Shown here: piece after piece, positions 50,314 through 50,461 of the stretch
Layout of the letters: every line of letters starts with the position of its first letter
How positions within the stretch are numbered: the first letter of the stretch is position 1
DNA from: Nostoc indistinguendum CM1-VF10
Lineage (GTDB): Bacteria > Cyanobacteriota > Cyanobacteriia > Cyanobacteriales > Nostocaceae
Reading direction: 5' to 3'
DNA length: 50,461 bases
Assembly (NCBI GenBank): GCA_019359215.1
Contig: JAHHHS010000050.1
Location: forward strand, 1-50,461
The notes under the pieces: model-generated
The model's input: the letters and a program-made list of their open reading frames with translations, nothing else
Told to the model about the DNA's origin: nothing
The model's database searches: none
Translations under genes and position numbers: made by a program

Positions 50314-50461
50314 TCACGAATTGACAAAATCATAATTATATGTATCAAAGTCCAACTTCTGTTTTAAGTGTTCTAAGATAAAATCACGAGCGACCTGAAG
50401 AGACAAGTTTCTCTGGATTTGGTACCAGTTTTCAATTAACTCTTCTGCTCGCATTAACTCT
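50314..50461 (-). CDS. C-terminal end of an unidentified gene (partial)
   Basis: The minus strand is open from the window edge to TGA (50314-50316). The 48 visible residues are helical and charged: ELMRAEELIENWYQIQRNLS, then LQVARDFILEHLKQKLDF and a Tyr/Asn end. The start and most of the gene lie outside. Family not recognised. Confidence 0.5.
   Translation of the reverse strand, partial: ELMRAEELIENWYQIQRNLSLQVARDFILEHLKQKLDFDTYNYDFVNS

Overview
The window comes from a filamentous, Nostoc-type cyanobacterium. It carries many copies of the HIP1 octamer (GCGATCGC), AT-rich intergenic stretches, Nostoc-style short heptanucleotide repeats (CCCAATGC, GTCATTAG and GGACAAAT types) and cyanobacterial marker genes: cyanobacterial-type glutamate-cysteine ligase, a tocopherol-cyclase homologue, DUF2358, DUF1206 and several Uma2/DUF820 genes. 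Neither tRNA encodes its CCA end.

Layout. Positions 1-8.2 kb hold carbohydrate storage and redox genes: glgC, a P-loop kinase, a DnaJ-type chaperone, a frameshifted glutathione S-transferase, two peroxiredoxin-type proteins and a glycogen debranching enzyme whose gene has taken up intergenic repeats in frame. From 8.2 to 13.5 kb come tRNA-Met, a LysM/M23 peptidoglycan hydrolase with a long and possibly structured leader, trmL and gshA. From 14.2 to 22.3 kb is an accessory block on the minus strand: a 1491-residue superfamily 1 helicase with an IF2-N domain at its N-terminus, a Uma2 nuclease lacking its start, a broken bile-acid/sodium symporter and a winged-helix plus phospholipase-D-like protein. 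From 22.3 to 26.3 kb are an HDAC-like deacetylase, an MscS channel with one nonsense codon, an MBL-fold hydrolase and an alpha/beta hydrolase.

From 26.4 to 31.8 kb is a signalling or conflict locus: a Ser/Thr kinase, a 21-bp tandem array encoding heptapeptides, a CHAT (caspase-like)-ATPase gene interrupted by a 145-bp MITE, and a membrane-anchored AAA-like ATPase gene with an extra G and a lost 3' end. Two Uma2 genes and uvrA follow. From 36.2 to 37.5 kb are small modules (DUF6883/DUF4926 and HigB/HigA). From 37.5 to 48.1 kb are mostly housekeeping or unknown genes: DUF2358, a GH10-like hydrolase, DUF1206, an epoxide-hydrolase-like protein, a pentapeptide protein, tandem metallophosphoesterases, a Pro-rich membrane protein, a WD40 gene split by a second MITE, a J-domain/TPR protein and a tocopherol cyclase. 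The end holds tRNA-Arg(CCU), a DUF5615/DUF433 pair, an orphan HigA-like regulator, another Uma2 gene and the tail of a gene that leaves the window.

The most striking general property is decay. At least eight genes are broken by different and traceable lesions: two MITEs, a 5-bp duplication, 1-nt indels, a nonsense codon, truncations and a lost start. The best candidate for an undescribed system is the IF2N-helicase plus wHTH-PLD pair. The second is the kinase, heptapeptide array, CHAT-ATPase and AAA-TM locus. Both assignments of function are inference from domain content and gene neighbourhood.
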